The notes under the pieces: model-generated | The model's input: only the letters and a program-made list of their open reading frames with translations | The model's database searches: none | What the model was told of the DNA's origin: nothing | Position numbers and translations under genes: made by a program | Assembly: GCF_000214825.1 (NCBI RefSeq) | Contig: NC_015581.1 | Coordinates: 868,001-932,000 of the forward strand | Reading direction: 5' to 3' | DNA length: 64,000 nucleotides | DNA from: Thiomicrospira cyclica ALM1 | GTDB taxonomy: Bacteria > Pseudomonadota > Gammaproteobacteria > Thiomicrospirales > Thiomicrospiraceae | Shown here: one piece after another, positions 56,114-64,000 of the stretch | How positions within the stretch are numbered: the first letter of the stretch is position 1 | How the letters are laid out: every line of letters begins with the position of its first letter

Positions 56114-57508
56114 ATGAAAAATACGACTATTTCTAGAAGAAACCTTTTAAAAGCGGCTATATTAAGTGCAATTGGCGCAAGTAGTGCCTCAAGCCTAATA
56201 AATGTAGCACAAGCAAGTGTTGGATTTCCTGAAAAGGAAGAATTAAAACTAGGTTTTATAAAGTTAACCGATATGGCACCGCTCGCCATTGCTTATGAAA
56301 AAGGCTTTTTTGAAGATGAGGGTCTTTATGTCACATTAGAGGCGCAGGCAAATTGGCGTGTTTTAGTTGATGGTGTTGTGTCTGGCGCACTGGATGGCGC
56401 TCATATGTTACCTGGTCAAGCTATTGCTGCAACAATAGGTTATGGAAATAACGCCGAGCTGATAACACCTTTTTCAATGGACTTAAACGGAAATGCAATA
56501 ACAGTTTCAAATAGCATTTGGAATGATATGCGGCCATATATTAAACTTGATGAAAATGATAAGCCCATTCATCCGATCTCAGCAAAAGCTTTAATTCCCG
56601 CCATAGAAAACCTAAACAACCGCGGAGAATCCTTTCGAATGGGTATGGTGTTTCCAGTTTCAACACATAATTATGAGTTGAGATATTGGTTAGCAGCCGG
56701 TGGTATTCATCCAGGTTTTTACGCACCTGATAGAGGCGATACTTCTGGTACTATTGACTCACAAGCACAGCTATCTGTTACTCCTCCGCCACAGATGCCC
56801 GCCACTATGGATGCCGGAACGATTCATGGTTACTGTGTAGGTGAGCCTTGGAATCAGCAGGCTGTCTTTCGCAACATTGGTGTACCTGTTATTTCAAATA
56901 ACAATATTTGGCGCAATAATCCCGAAAAGGTTTTTGGTATGCGCAAAGATTTTTATGAGCAGTACCCAAACACAACTATTCGTATGGTAAAAGCATTATT
57001 AAGAGCGGCTCGGTGGTTAGATGAAAATGACAATGCTAACCGAAAAGAGGCGGTCAAAATTCTTGCAAGACCGATTTACGTTGGTGCTGACGAGGCAGTT
57101 ATTGCAAACTCCATGACGGGCACGTTTGAGTATGAGAAAGGCGATCAACGTTCAGAACCAGACTTCAATATCTTCTTCCGTAATCATGCTACATATCCTT
57201 TTTATTCTGATGCTGTTTGGTTCTTAACGCAAATGCGTCGCTGGGGTCAAATTAGTGAGCAAAAATCAGACGACTGGTATCACGAAATAGCGCAACAAGT
57301 TTATCGTCCAGATATTTATCAAATTGCAGCTAATGAGCTTATAAAAGAAGGTAAGTTTACGGCGTCTGAATTTCCAGACTTTTCAATCGAGACGGGTTTC
57401 AAACCAGCAACTGATGAATTTATTGATGGCATTACTTACGATGGCCTTAAACCTAATGACTATCTTAAACAGTTCGAGATTGGTTTAAAAGGTGCCGATA
57501 AGGTATAG
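56114..57508 (+). CDS. nrtA: Nitrate ABC transporter substrate-binding protein
   Basis: 464 residues. A Tat-type signal 'SRRNLLKAAILSAIGA' at the start, then the NrtA/SsuA fold: 'LGFIKLTDMAPLAIAYEKGF', 'LDGAHMLPGQAIAATIG', 'GYCVGEPWNQQAVF'. It is the periplasmic nitrate receptor. The ATG at 56114 is preferred with GGAG about 10 nt upstream; a TTG at 56099 would extend it. First gene of nrtABD, controlled by the leader just upstream. Confidence 0.93.
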   Translation: MKNTTISRRNLLKAAILSAIGASSASSLINVAQASVGFPEKEELKLGFIKLTDMAPLAIAYEKGFFEDEGLYVTLEAQANWRVLVDGVVSGALDGAHMLPGQAIAATIGYGNNAELITPFSMDLNGNAITVSNSIWNDMRPYIKLDENDKPIHPISAKALIPAIENLNNRGESFRMGMVFPVSTHNYELRYWLAAGGIHPGFYAPDRGDTSGTIDSQAQLSVTPPPQMPATMDAGTIHGYCVGEPWNQQAVFRNIGVPVISNNNIWRNNPEKVFGMRKDFYEQYPNTTIRMVKALLRAARWLDENDNANRKEAVKILARPIYVGADEAVIANSMTGTFEYEKGDQRSEPDFNIFFRNHATYPFYSDAVWFLTQMRRWGQISEQKSDDWYHEIAQQVYRPDIYQIAANELIKEGKFTASEFPDFSIETGFKPATDEFIDGITYDGLKPNDYLKQFEIGLKGADKV

Positions 57509-57521
57509 ATTCAGGAGGAAC

Positions 57522-57542
57522 GGGTGAGCTTAACACTTACCC
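57522..57542 (+). promoter_or_regulatory. Intercistronic hairpin nrtA-nrtB
   Basis: GGGTGAG (57522-57528) and CTTACCC (57536-57542), 7-bp stem with a G-U pair and a 7-nt loop, no U-tract. It may stabilise the nrtA message end and set the excess of receptor over permease. Confidence 0.55.
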
Positions 57543-57559
57543 ATAAGGATAATATATGA
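57524..57559 (+). CDS. Possible 11-residue leader peptide coupled to nrtB
   Basis: A perfect AGGAGG (57513-57518) sits 5 nt before a GTG that opens an 11-codon frame (GTG AGC ... ATA TGA), encoding about MSLTLTHKDNI. Its TGA overlaps the nrtB ATG as ATGA. The GTG is within the hairpin at 57522. The layout is that of a translational coupler for nrtB. Confidence 0.4.
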   Translation: MSLTLTHKDNI

Positions 57560-58548
57560 AACTTCCCTTATTTATTGAACCTTATGCGAATTTAGCAAAA
57601 GGTCAAAATCCAAAACAGCAAGTGTTACAAATTTTTAAACAGCTTGGACTCCCGGTTATAGGATTGTTGGTTTTTTTGATGCTTTGGTCGGGGGCTTCAA
57701 AAAACATTGAGACGTCACTTGGAAACTTTCCTGGACCTATTGAAGTTTATCAGCAATTTAATAATCTTTTAGATGAGCATAGAACTGAAAAAGAAAGGGC
57801 TGAAGCTTTTTATGAGCGTCAAGCCGAAAGGCACACTGCCAGGATGGCAGTGGACCCTGATTTTATTCCAACTTTACGCCCCTATACCGGTGCGCCTACT
57901 TTTATTGACCAAATCAAGACATCGCTTTTTACCGTTTTTACCGCGTTTTTAATTGGCTCGTTGATTGCTATTCCAATTGGCATAATGATTGGTATGTCGG
58001 ACGGACTTTATCGTGCTGTGAATCCAATTATTCAGTTATTTAAACCCGTGTCCCCTTTGGCCTGGTTGCCATTGGTAACACTTGTTGTGAGTGCTGTTTA
58101 TGTGAGTGATAGTCCATTATTTCAAACGGCATTCATTGTTTCAGCCATTACTGTTCTATTGAGTTCAATTTGGTCAACAATTATTAATACAGCGGTAGGG
58201 GTAGCTACGGCGAGTAAAGACCTATTAAACGTGTCTAAAGTACTCAACCTTAACCCCTGGACCCATGTCATAAAAATTCTTATCCCATCCGCCATTCCTA
58301 TGATTTTTACGGGTTTGCGAATATCCTTAGGTATTGCTTGGATGGTTCTAATAGCGGCAGAAATGCTCTCTCAATCGCCCGGGTTAGGCAAGTTCATTTG
58401 GGATCAATTTCAAAACGGTAGCTCAGAATCTATGTCACGTATCATGGTTGCTGTATTAGTTATAGGTCTGATAGGGTTTTTGTTAGATCGACTGATGCTG
58501 GTATTGCAAAAGTTTGTTTCTTGGGATAAATCAGCCGTACTTCGTTAA
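57556..58548 (+). CDS. nrtB: Nitrate ABC transporter permease
   Basis: 330 residues with about six transmembrane segments and the binding-protein-dependent permease motif ('SKVLNLNPWTHVIKILIPSAIP', EAA-loop type; 'AEMLSQSPGLGKFIWDQFQNG'). The periplasmic segment between the first two membrane spans is longer than usual, about 80 charged residues (75-125). It forms the inner-membrane channel for nitrate. AAGGA lies 6 nt before the ATG. Confidence 0.93.
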   Translation: MKLPLFIEPYANLAKGQNPKQQVLQIFKQLGLPVIGLLVFLMLWSGASKNIETSLGNFPGPIEVYQQFNNLLDEHRTEKERAEAFYERQAERHTARMAVDPDFIPTLRPYTGAPTFIDQIKTSLFTVFTAFLIGSLIAIPIGIMIGMSDGLYRAVNPIIQLFKPVSPLAWLPLVTLVVSAVYVSDSPLFQTAFIVSAITVLLSSIWSTIINTAVGVATASKDLLNVSKVLNLNPWTHVIKILIPSAIPMIFTGLRISLGIAWMVLIAAEMLSQSPGLGKFIWDQFQNGSSESMSRIMVAVLVIGLIGFLLDRLMLVLQKFVSWDKSAVLR

Positions 58549-58563
58549 TTTTAGGAGAAAAGA

Positions 58564-59352
58564 ATGGACGCATATTTAGAATTAACGGATGTGGAAATTG
58601 CATTCCCAACACCAACAGTACCTTTTGTTGCAATACAAAACATAAATCTTAAGATAGCTAAAGGGGAATTTATTTCATTGATTGGTCATTCTGGTTGCGG
58701 AAAATCAACGGTTTTAAACATAGTCGCAGGACTTTATCAAGCTACAAAAGGCGGCGTAATCCTTGAAGGTCGAGAGGTTAATCAGCCCGGGCCTGAAAGA
58801 GCTGTTGTGTTTCAAAACCACTCACTGTTACCTTGGATGACGGCCTACCAAAATGTTGAATTAGCTGTAAAACAAGTTATGAAAAATGCTAGTAAAGGCG
58901 AAATCAAAGATTGGATTGAGCACAACCTTAAATTAGTGCATATGGATCATGCCATGCATAAACGCCCTGATGAAATTTCTGGCGGTATGAAGCAACGTGT
59001 TGGTATTGCACGTGCCTTATCAATGCAACCAAAAGTATTGTTGATGGATGAACCATTTGGCGCACTAGATGCCCTAACACGCGCGCATCTGCAGGACTCT
59101 TTAATGGAGATTCAGAATGAGTTAAATAACACGGTGATTATGATTACGCATGACGTTGATGAGGCAGTTTTATTATCGGATCGGATTGTGATGATGACCA
59201 ATGGTCCTGCAGCAACTATCGGTGAAATAGCTGATATTAAATTGACTCGCCCAAGAAATCGCGTTGTTTTAACTGAAGATGCTGATTACAACCGTTATCG
59301 TCAACAAGTATTAAGTTTTTTGTATGAAAAACAGGCTAAAACAGAATTGTAA
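58564..59352 (+). CDS. nrtD: Nitrate ABC transporter ATP-binding protein
   Basis: 262 residues, one ATPase domain: Walker A 'GHSGCGKST' (42-50), Q-loop 'VFQNHSLLPWM', signature 'ISGGMKQRVGIARAL', Walker B 'VLLMDEPFGALD' and 'ITHDVDEA'. It lacks the receptor-like extension of NrtC, so it corresponds to the NrtD/NasD type, probably working as a homodimer. Preceded by AGGAG. Confidence 0.93.
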   Translation: MDAYLELTDVEIAFPTPTVPFVAIQNINLKIAKGEFISLIGHSGCGKSTVLNIVAGLYQATKGGVILEGREVNQPGPERAVVFQNHSLLPWMTAYQNVELAVKQVMKNASKGEIKDWIEHNLKLVHMDHAMHKRPDEISGGMKQRVGIARALSMQPKVLLMDEPFGALDALTRAHLQDSLMEIQNELNNTVIMITHDVDEAVLLSDRIVMMTNGPAATIGEIADIKLTRPRNRVVLTEDADYNRYRQQVLSFLYEKQAKTEL

Positions 59353-59473
59353 TAACGAAAAAATTAATTTTATTGGTGCAGCTGTGCACCAATAGTAATC
59401 AAAATACTCGGCTCTAGGAGATTTGCTAATTTTTAAGTTATTGTTTAATATAACAAAAATTGGGGTGGCTTGT

Positions 59474-59490
59474 TTGGCACGCACCCTGCT
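59474..59490 (+). promoter_or_regulatory. Sigma-54 promoter
   Basis: TTGGCACGCACCCTGCT matches the consensus TGGCACG-N4-TTGC, with GG (59476-59477) and GC (59488-59489) separated by exactly 10 bp. Transcription would start near 59500, giving a leader of about 110 nt. Confidence 0.85.
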
Positions 59491-59531
59491 TTAGTATTAA
59501 TAGTTATAATTTAAACGACAATCTTAATTTT

Positions 59532-59586
59532 GGACAAAGGCGTCCATTAATTTCGCACTATGCGGGATTAATGGACGCCTTTTTTT
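59532..59586 (+). promoter_or_regulatory. ANTAR-type antitermination leader 2 (before the FAD oxidoreductase)
   Basis: GGAC-AAAGGC-GTCC (59532-59545) is identical to leader 1. The overlapping terminator is a perfect 14-bp stem: 59538-59551 with 59567-59580, then T6. The 18 bp TGGACAAAGGCGTCCATT are shared by both leaders. A clear second hexaloop hairpin is not seen upstream. Confidence 0.88.
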
Positions 59587-59609
59587 GTTTTTGAAAAAAG
59601 GAGGGCGTA

Positions 59610-60842
59610 ATGCAATACGCCAAAAAACCTAGACTCATCATTATTGGCCTGGGCATGGCCAGCATGCGATTGCTCGATGAGCTGGTTAAACGCCATGCTA
59701 CGCAACACTATGCCATTGAAGTATTAAGTGGCGAATCAACAGCTGGCTATAACCGTATCTTATTGTCTTATGTGCTCAGTGGTGAAAAAACCTTGGACAG
59801 CATCACCAGTCACAACCAGACCTGGTTTGATCAGCAGGGTATTAAGATGCGTTTGGGTTGTCAGGTAACCGAGTTAGACCCAATATGCCGTTGTGTTACC
59901 ACCGCTAGTGGTGACGTGCTTGCCTATGATTATTGCGTTATCGCTACGGGTTCTAATGCTCAGCGGTTAAACATACCTGGGGCCAAAATTCCCGGTACCT
60001 ATTGTTTTCGTGATTGTGCCGATGCCAAGGCACTGCAATCGATTGATGTTAATGACTCTCGACCCGTGTTGGTCGTAGGCGCAGGCCTGCTAGGTTTAGA
60101 AGCGGCTTATGGTTTAGTCATGCAGGGTCATCTGGTAACGGTTGTTCATCGTTCAGATCGTATTTTAAGCCAGCAGCTCGATTTCAATGCTGGCCAACAA
60201 CTCCAAAGATCCTTGCAGAAACAAGGGATTCAGTTTGTGCTGAATCGTCAACTTGATGAGATACACGGTGGTACAGAGGTGGCCGGCGTTCGTCTTAATA
60301 AAGGTGAAGAGCTCTCAGCGAAAGCGATTGTTATGGCAGTGGGCATTGTGCCTAACACCGCGCTGGCCAACCAAGCAGGCCTGCTGGTTAACAAAGGGAT
60401 TGTGGTTGATGGTGAATTACAAACCTCGGCAGCAGGTGTTTTTGCGTTAGGTGAGTGTTGTGAGTTTGAACAGCAAACCTTTGGCCTTGTTGCGCCCATT
60501 TATCGCCAAGCCAGTATTTTGGCCGATCAGTTAATGCATAAGCCAACCCAGCCATTTGCACATCAATTAAGTGCTACGCGCTTGAAAGTATCGGGGGTTG
60601 AGGTGTTTTCGTTTGGTGAACCTAATCAACAAGGGGATCATTTGGTATTTCAAGATCCGACCCAAGGTATTTATCGCAAGCTGGTGTTGGTCGAGGGGCG
60701 TATCGCCAGTGCCATTTTATTAGGTAACACCCAAGACGCCAATTGGTTGTTTGACCTGTATCAACAACAGACGCAGGTTGCAGCACAACAGCGCAGTGCC
60801 TTGTTATTTGGCCAGGCCTATTTTGAGAGGATAGCAGCATGA
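59610..60842 (+). CDS. FAD/NAD(P)-dependent oxidoreductase of the nitrite reductase operon
   Basis: 410 residues. FAD loop 'LIIIGLGMASMRLLDEL' (about 8-24), 'DYCVIATGSNAQ', NAD loop 'LVVGAGLLGLEAAYGL' (about 152-167) and 'VDGELQTSAAGVFALGE'. It parallels the N-terminal half of NirB but has no iron-sulfur or siroheme part. It may supply electrons to nitrate reductase (NasC/NasB-type role) or to NirB. First gene after leader 2; it overlaps nirB by 4 bp. Confidence 0.85.
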   Translation: MQYAKKPRLIIIGLGMASMRLLDELVKRHATQHYAIEVLSGESTAGYNRILLSYVLSGEKTLDSITSHNQTWFDQQGIKMRLGCQVTELDPICRCVTTASGDVLAYDYCVIATGSNAQRLNIPGAKIPGTYCFRDCADAKALQSIDVNDSRPVLVVGAGLLGLEAAYGLVMQGHLVTVVHRSDRILSQQLDFNAGQQLQRSLQKQGIQFVLNRQLDEIHGGTEVAGVRLNKGEELSAKAIVMAVGIVPNTALANQAGLLVNKGIVVDGELQTSAAGVFALGECCEFEQQTFGLVAPIYRQASILADQLMHKPTQPFAHQLSATRLKVSGVEVFSFGEPNQQGDHLVFQDPTQGIYRKLVLVEGRIASAILLGNTQDANWLFDLYQQQTQVAAQQRSALLFGQAYFERIAA

Positions 60843-63370
60843 AAACAAAATTAGTGGTAGTCGGCAATGGCATGGTTGGTCATGCCTTTTTAGAACGCAT
60901 GGTAAAGTCGGCAGGCTTCCATGATTTTAATGTTACCGTATTTGGTGAAGAATCCCGCGTGGCTTATGACCGGGTGCATTTATCCTCATATTTCTCGGGC
61001 AAAACGGCCGAGGACTTGTCGTTAGTACCCGTGGGTTTTTATGCCGAAAACGGCATTGATATCCGTTTAAATGAAAAAGTGGTTGGTGTTGATAATGCGG
61101 CTAAAACGATAACCACTCAGGCAGGCCTGGTTATGGATTACGATGTGTTAGTCTTAGCTACCGGCTCTTACGCGTTCGTGCCACCGATTCCGGGGAATGA
61201 CCGCGAAGCCTGCTTGGTCTATCGTACCATTGAAGATTTAGAAGCTATGAAAACGGCGGCACAAACCTCGAAAACGGGCGTGGTAATTGGCGGTGGTTTA
61301 TTAGGGCTCGAAGCCGCCAAAGCCTTGGTTGATTTGGGGTTAGAAAGTCATGTAGTGGAGTTTGCGCCACGGCTTATGCCTGTCCAGTTGGACGAGGGCG
61401 GCGCGGCTGTTCTAAAACGCAAAATAATGCAATTAGGCGTTGGCGTGCATACCTCTAAAGCCACCCAGGTCATTGAAGATGGCAAACAGTCGCGGCATCG
61501 CTTGGTGTTTGCCGACGGCGAATCATTAGAAACGGATTTTGTATTATTCTCAGCCGGTATTCGTCCTCGCGATGAATTAGCCGATGTCGCAGGTCTGGTG
61601 AAAGGACCCCGTGGCGGTATTGTCATCAATAATCAGTGTTTAACCTCTGATCCACATATCTATGCGATTGGTGAATGTGCTTTACATGAAGGCATGATTT
61701 ATGGGTTAGTGGCGCCAGGTTATGCGATGGCACAAGCCGTGGTTGATCAGTTGAATCATAAGCCGGCACAGTTTGTTGGCGCGGATATGTCCACCAAGCT
61801 TAAGCTCATGGGAGTTGATGTTGCCTCGATTGGTGACCCACATGGTACGGATGAAGATGCCAAATCCTATATCTATGAAAACGGTCCGCAAGAAATTTAT
61901 AAAAAGCTGGTGGTATCGTCGGACGGTAAAAAACTCTTAGGCGCTGTGTTAGTAGGGGATACCGAAGATTATGGCAACCTGCTGCAACTCAAGCTTAATG
62001 ATATGGCCCTGCCGGAGCACCCAGAACAATTAATTTTGCCATCATTTTCGGGTGAAAAAGTTGGCTTAGGTCCAGATGCCTTGCCGCTAACCGCCCAGCT
62101 TTGTTCTTGCTACGATGTTTCCAAACAAGACCTCATTACCGCCCTAGATAATGGCGCCGCTAATCTAGCCGACATTAAAGCCTGTACTCAAGCCTGTACT
62201 GGGTGTGGCGGATGTACGCAACTAATTACTAGCGTCCTTAATAATGAGCTGGAAAAACGCGGTGTTGCAGTATCAAAAGCCATCTGTGAACACTTCCCCT
62301 ATACGCGTCAAGAGCTCTATCACCTAGTGCGGGTCAATGGCTACCAAAGCTTTGATGAATTACTGGCCGCACATGGTGAAGGTGATGGGTGTGAAGTTTG
62401 TAAACCCGCCGTGGCGTCCATTTTAGGTTCGGTATGGAATGCCTATGCCTTTGATAAGAAAAACATTCCACTACAAGACACCAATGACCGCTACTTAGGC
62501 AATATGCAAAAAGATGGTACCTATTCGGTGATTCCGCGCGTACCCGGTGGCGAAATTACGCCACAAAAACTGGTTTTGTTGGGGCAGGTTGCGACCGACT
62601 ATAACCTGTATACCAAAATTAATGGTGGCCAACGTATTGTGTTATTTGGTGCGCAATTAAGTGACCTTCCGGCTATTTGGTCGCGGTTAATTGCGGGTGG
62701 TTTTGAATCAGGCCAAGCCTATGCGAAGGCATTACGTACGGTTAAATCCTGCGTTGGATCGACCTGGTGTCGTTATGGCATTGATGATTCGGTTCAACTG
62801 GCGATTGATATTGAGAACCGCTACAAAGGCGTACGCGCACCGCATAAATTTAAAATGGGTGTGTCAGGCTGTACGCGTGAATGTGCCGAAGCCCAAGCTA
62901 AAGATGTTGGGGTTATCGCGACTGAAAATGGCTGGAATCTGTTTGTCTGTGGTAACGGCGGTATGAAACCACGCCATGCCGATTTATTTGCGGTGGGTCT
63001 CGACCGTGAAACGCTCTTTAAATACATCGATCGCTTTATTATGTTTTATATCCAAACCGCGGATCGTTTGCAGCGCACTTCGACCTGGCTAGAAAACCTC
63101 GAAGGCGGACTAGCCTATGTGCAACAGGTCGTTATTGACGACTCACTGGGGATTGCCGCCCAGCTTGAGGAACAAATGCAAGCGTTGATTGATAGTTATG
63201 AATGTGACTGGAAACGCGCTGTGGAAGATCCTGAAAAAGCCAAATTATTTTATAACTTTGTCAATGCTGATGAACGCGATCCGAATCAAGTTTATGTACG
63301 TGAACGTGGGCAATTACGACCAGCTACCGCGCAAGAGCGATTGGAATCGATCGCCTTGGAATTGGTGTAG
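60839..63370 (+). CDS. nirB: Assimilatory nitrite reductase large subunit
   Basis: 843 residues. FAD/NAD(P) domain (1-400; 'VVVGNGMVGHAFLERM' and 'GVVIGGGLLGLEAAKAL'), BFD-like 2Fe-2S domain ('LCSCYDVSKQDL', 'CTQACTGCGGCTQL', about 420-465), then a sulfite/nitrite reductase domain with the siroheme-4Fe4S cysteines in 'KSCVGSTWCRYG' and 'GVSGCTRECAEAQA' (about 640-690). It reduces nitrite to ammonium in the cytoplasm. It is followed by nirD after 8 bp. Confidence 0.96.
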   Translation: MKTKLVVVGNGMVGHAFLERMVKSAGFHDFNVTVFGEESRVAYDRVHLSSYFSGKTAEDLSLVPVGFYAENGIDIRLNEKVVGVDNAAKTITTQAGLVMDYDVLVLATGSYAFVPPIPGNDREACLVYRTIEDLEAMKTAAQTSKTGVVIGGGLLGLEAAKALVDLGLESHVVEFAPRLMPVQLDEGGAAVLKRKIMQLGVGVHTSKATQVIEDGKQSRHRLVFADGESLETDFVLFSAGIRPRDELADVAGLVKGPRGGIVINNQCLTSDPHIYAIGECALHEGMIYGLVAPGYAMAQAVVDQLNHKPAQFVGADMSTKLKLMGVDVASIGDPHGTDEDAKSYIYENGPQEIYKKLVVSSDGKKLLGAVLVGDTEDYGNLLQLKLNDMALPEHPEQLILPSFSGEKVGLGPDALPLTAQLCSCYDVSKQDLITALDNGAANLADIKACTQACTGCGGCTQLITSVLNNELEKRGVAVSKAICEHFPYTRQELYHLVRVNGYQSFDELLAAHGEGDGCEVCKPAVASILGSVWNAYAFDKKNIPLQDTNDRYLGNMQKDGTYSVIPRVPGGEITPQKLVLLGQVATDYNLYTKINGGQRIVLFGAQLSDLPAIWSRLIAGGFESGQAYAKALRTVKSCVGSTWCRYGIDDSVQLAIDIENRYKGVRAPHKFKMGVSGCTRECAEAQAKDVGVIATENGWNLFVCGNGGMKPRHADLFAVGLDRETLFKYIDRFIMFYIQTADRLQRTSTWLENLEGGLAYVQQVVIDDSLGIAAQLEEQMQALIDSYECDWKRAVEDPEKAKLFYNFVNADERDPNQVYVRERGQLRPATAQERLESIALELV

Positions 63371-63378
63371 GAGGTTGT

Positions 63379-63714
63379 ATGTCAGACTTTAAAAAGATAT
63401 GCCAACTTACTGATTTAATTGAAGATGCGGGCGTTCCTGCATTACTAGATAGCATCCCAATTGCCCTGTTTTATGTAAGAGATCGAGTATACGCGTTGGA
63501 TAACTTTGACCCGATTGGCCAAGCCAGTGTCATGTCGCGTGGAATCGTGGGAAGCATCAAAGGTCAGCTGGTAGTGGCTTCACCGCTTTACAAAGAACAC
63601 TATGATTTAGCCACGGGCGAATGTTTAGAAAACCCAGCGGTACGATTAAAAACCTATCCAGTAGACATTCGGGGTGCTATGGGTGAGGAGGCGGTATGGG
63701 TCGCGCAGCCTTAG
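63379..63714 (+). CDS. nirD: Nitrite reductase small subunit
   Basis: 111 residues, Rieske-like fold of NirD: 'GVPALLDSIPIALFYVRDRVYALDN' style core and 'YDLATGECLENPAVRLKTYPV'. The Rieske cysteine/histidine pairs are replaced, as is normal for NirD. It is the partner of NirB and overlaps the nasA start by 19 bp. Confidence 0.94.
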   Translation: MSDFKKICQLTDLIEDAGVPALLDSIPIALFYVRDRVYALDNFDPIGQASVMSRGIVGSIKGQLVVASPLYKEHYDLATGECLENPAVRLKTYPVDIRGAMGEEAVWVAQP

Positions 63715-64000
63715 CCACCAGGCCTGCTGATGCGACACTCATCAACACAACCTGCCCCTATTGTGGAGTGGGCTGTGGGGTTGAGATGCAGCGTAACAAC
63801 CAGGCCTGGTTATGTCGTGGCGACCAACAACACCCAGCCAATGCCGGTAAGCTGTGTGTTAAGGGTAGCGCCTTAGCTGAAACACTGGATAGTCGTGGAC
63901 GCTTGCTTGAACCGCAGATTAATGGTGTTGCTGTCTCTATTGACCAAGCCTGCACTCGCATAGCCGACGAATTTAAGCAAGTGATTGCCGAACATGGTCC
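63696..64000 (+). CDS. nasA: Assimilatory nitrate reductase catalytic subunit, N-terminal part
   Basis: The frame opens at ATG 63696 (GAGGAGG just upstream) and runs off the window after about 101 codons. 'NTTCPYCGVGCGVEM' and 'AGKLCVKGSALAETL' carry the four cysteines of the N-terminal 4Fe-4S cluster of molybdopterin nitrate reductases (NasA/NarB). It reduces nitrate to nitrite in the cytoplasm, feeding NirBD. Two CAGGCCTG boxes (63719, 63801) are in its first 110 bp. Confidence 0.93.
   Translation, partial: MGRAALATRPADATLINTTCPYCGVGCGVEMQRNNQAWLCRGDQQHPANAGKLCVKGSALAETLDSRGRLLEPQINGVAVSIDQACTRIADEFKQVIAEHG

Larger units (their letters stand above)
59353..59609 (+). promoter_or_regulatory. 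Control region of the nirBD-nasA operon
   Basis: An inverted repeat TTGGTGCA-GCTG-TGCACCAA (59373-59392) with NtrC-like half-sites lies about 95 bp upstream of the sigma-54 promoter at 59474. The leader with ANTAR hairpin and terminator follows. The inverted repeat could also act as an mRNA end for nrtD, but no U-tract follows it. Confidence 0.7.

Noticed and set aside
59373..59392. TTGGTGCA inverted repeat as the nrtD terminator
   Set aside because: The stem is good but no U-tract follows. The half-sites and the distance to the sigma-54 promoter fit a regulator site better.
63758..63961. Minus-strand ORF at the end of the window
   Set aside because: It is antisense to the clearly coding nasA N-terminus with its iron-sulfur cysteines.

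Overview
The window is chromosomal DNA of a free-living gammaproteobacterium of moderate G+C content. Protein style and gene content suggest the Thiomicrospira / Hydrogenovibrio / Thiomicrorhabdus group: a CbbY sugar phosphatase (usually found with the Calvin cycle), a gnd-zwf-pgl cluster, nitrate assimilation, dksA-gluQRS, scpA-scpB-rluB and smc-zipA-ligA. This assignment is inference from gene content, not a database match.

Layout. 0-2.8 kb: threonine synthesis (end of hom, an uncharacterised gene, thrC). 2.9-7.7 kb, minus strand: a RecJ-like exonuclease, a phosphotransferase/P-loop kinase fusion, gluQRS, and a dksA that has lost three of four zinc cysteines. 7.9-12.4 kb: cbbY, ppiD, a HopJ-family protein and an FGGY sugar kinase. 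12.4-19.7 kb: smc, zipA, ligA, darP and a 36-codon ORF. 19.7-22.6 kb, minus strand: a DMT transporter, a one-domain asparaginase, a LexA-like peptidase without HTH, a YciI-like protein and yciB. 22.7-34.0 kb: PHP phosphatase, YciO, M50 protease, scpA, scpB, rluB, a periplasmic protein, a UbiA-type prenyltransferase, cysM, an exonuclease, a CYTH protein, a TolC-type channel and a lipoprotein ABC receptor. 34.0-38.2 kb: four tRNA genes, then gnd-zwf-pgl. 38.2-42.3 kb, minus strand: DUF2062, relA, a parvulin and an S49 peptidase. 42.3-46.7 kb: uvrC, DUF1415, MOSC, pgsA and three tRNA genes (Gly, Cys, Leu).

The most unusual region is a 7.4 kb integrated island (about 46.62-54.03 kb) in the 3' half of the tRNA-Leu(TAA) gene. 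It carries a tyrosine integrase, several small DNA-binding proteins, a protein gene with five 11-bp iteron-like repeats, and a complete small-plus-large phage terminase pair followed by a coiled-coil protein. It has no portal, capsid, tail or lysis genes. All genes run the same way. Paired GTATGCA boxes lie beside both attachment sites and upstream of the terminase promoter. I read it as a minimal phage satellite that brings its own packaging motor.

54.6-64.0 kb is a nitrate assimilation regulon: a NIT-ANTAR antiterminator (NasR type), the nitrate ABC transporter nrtABD, a FAD oxidoreductase, nirB, nirD and the start of the nitrate reductase nasA. Both operons have a transcribed leader with the same 18-bp ANTAR-type hairpin overlapping a terminator. 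The second has a textbook sigma-54 promoter and the first a degenerate one.

Across the window the palindromic octamer CAGGCCTG recurs 28 times (21 as CAGGCCTGG), in several reading frames, far more often than chance.
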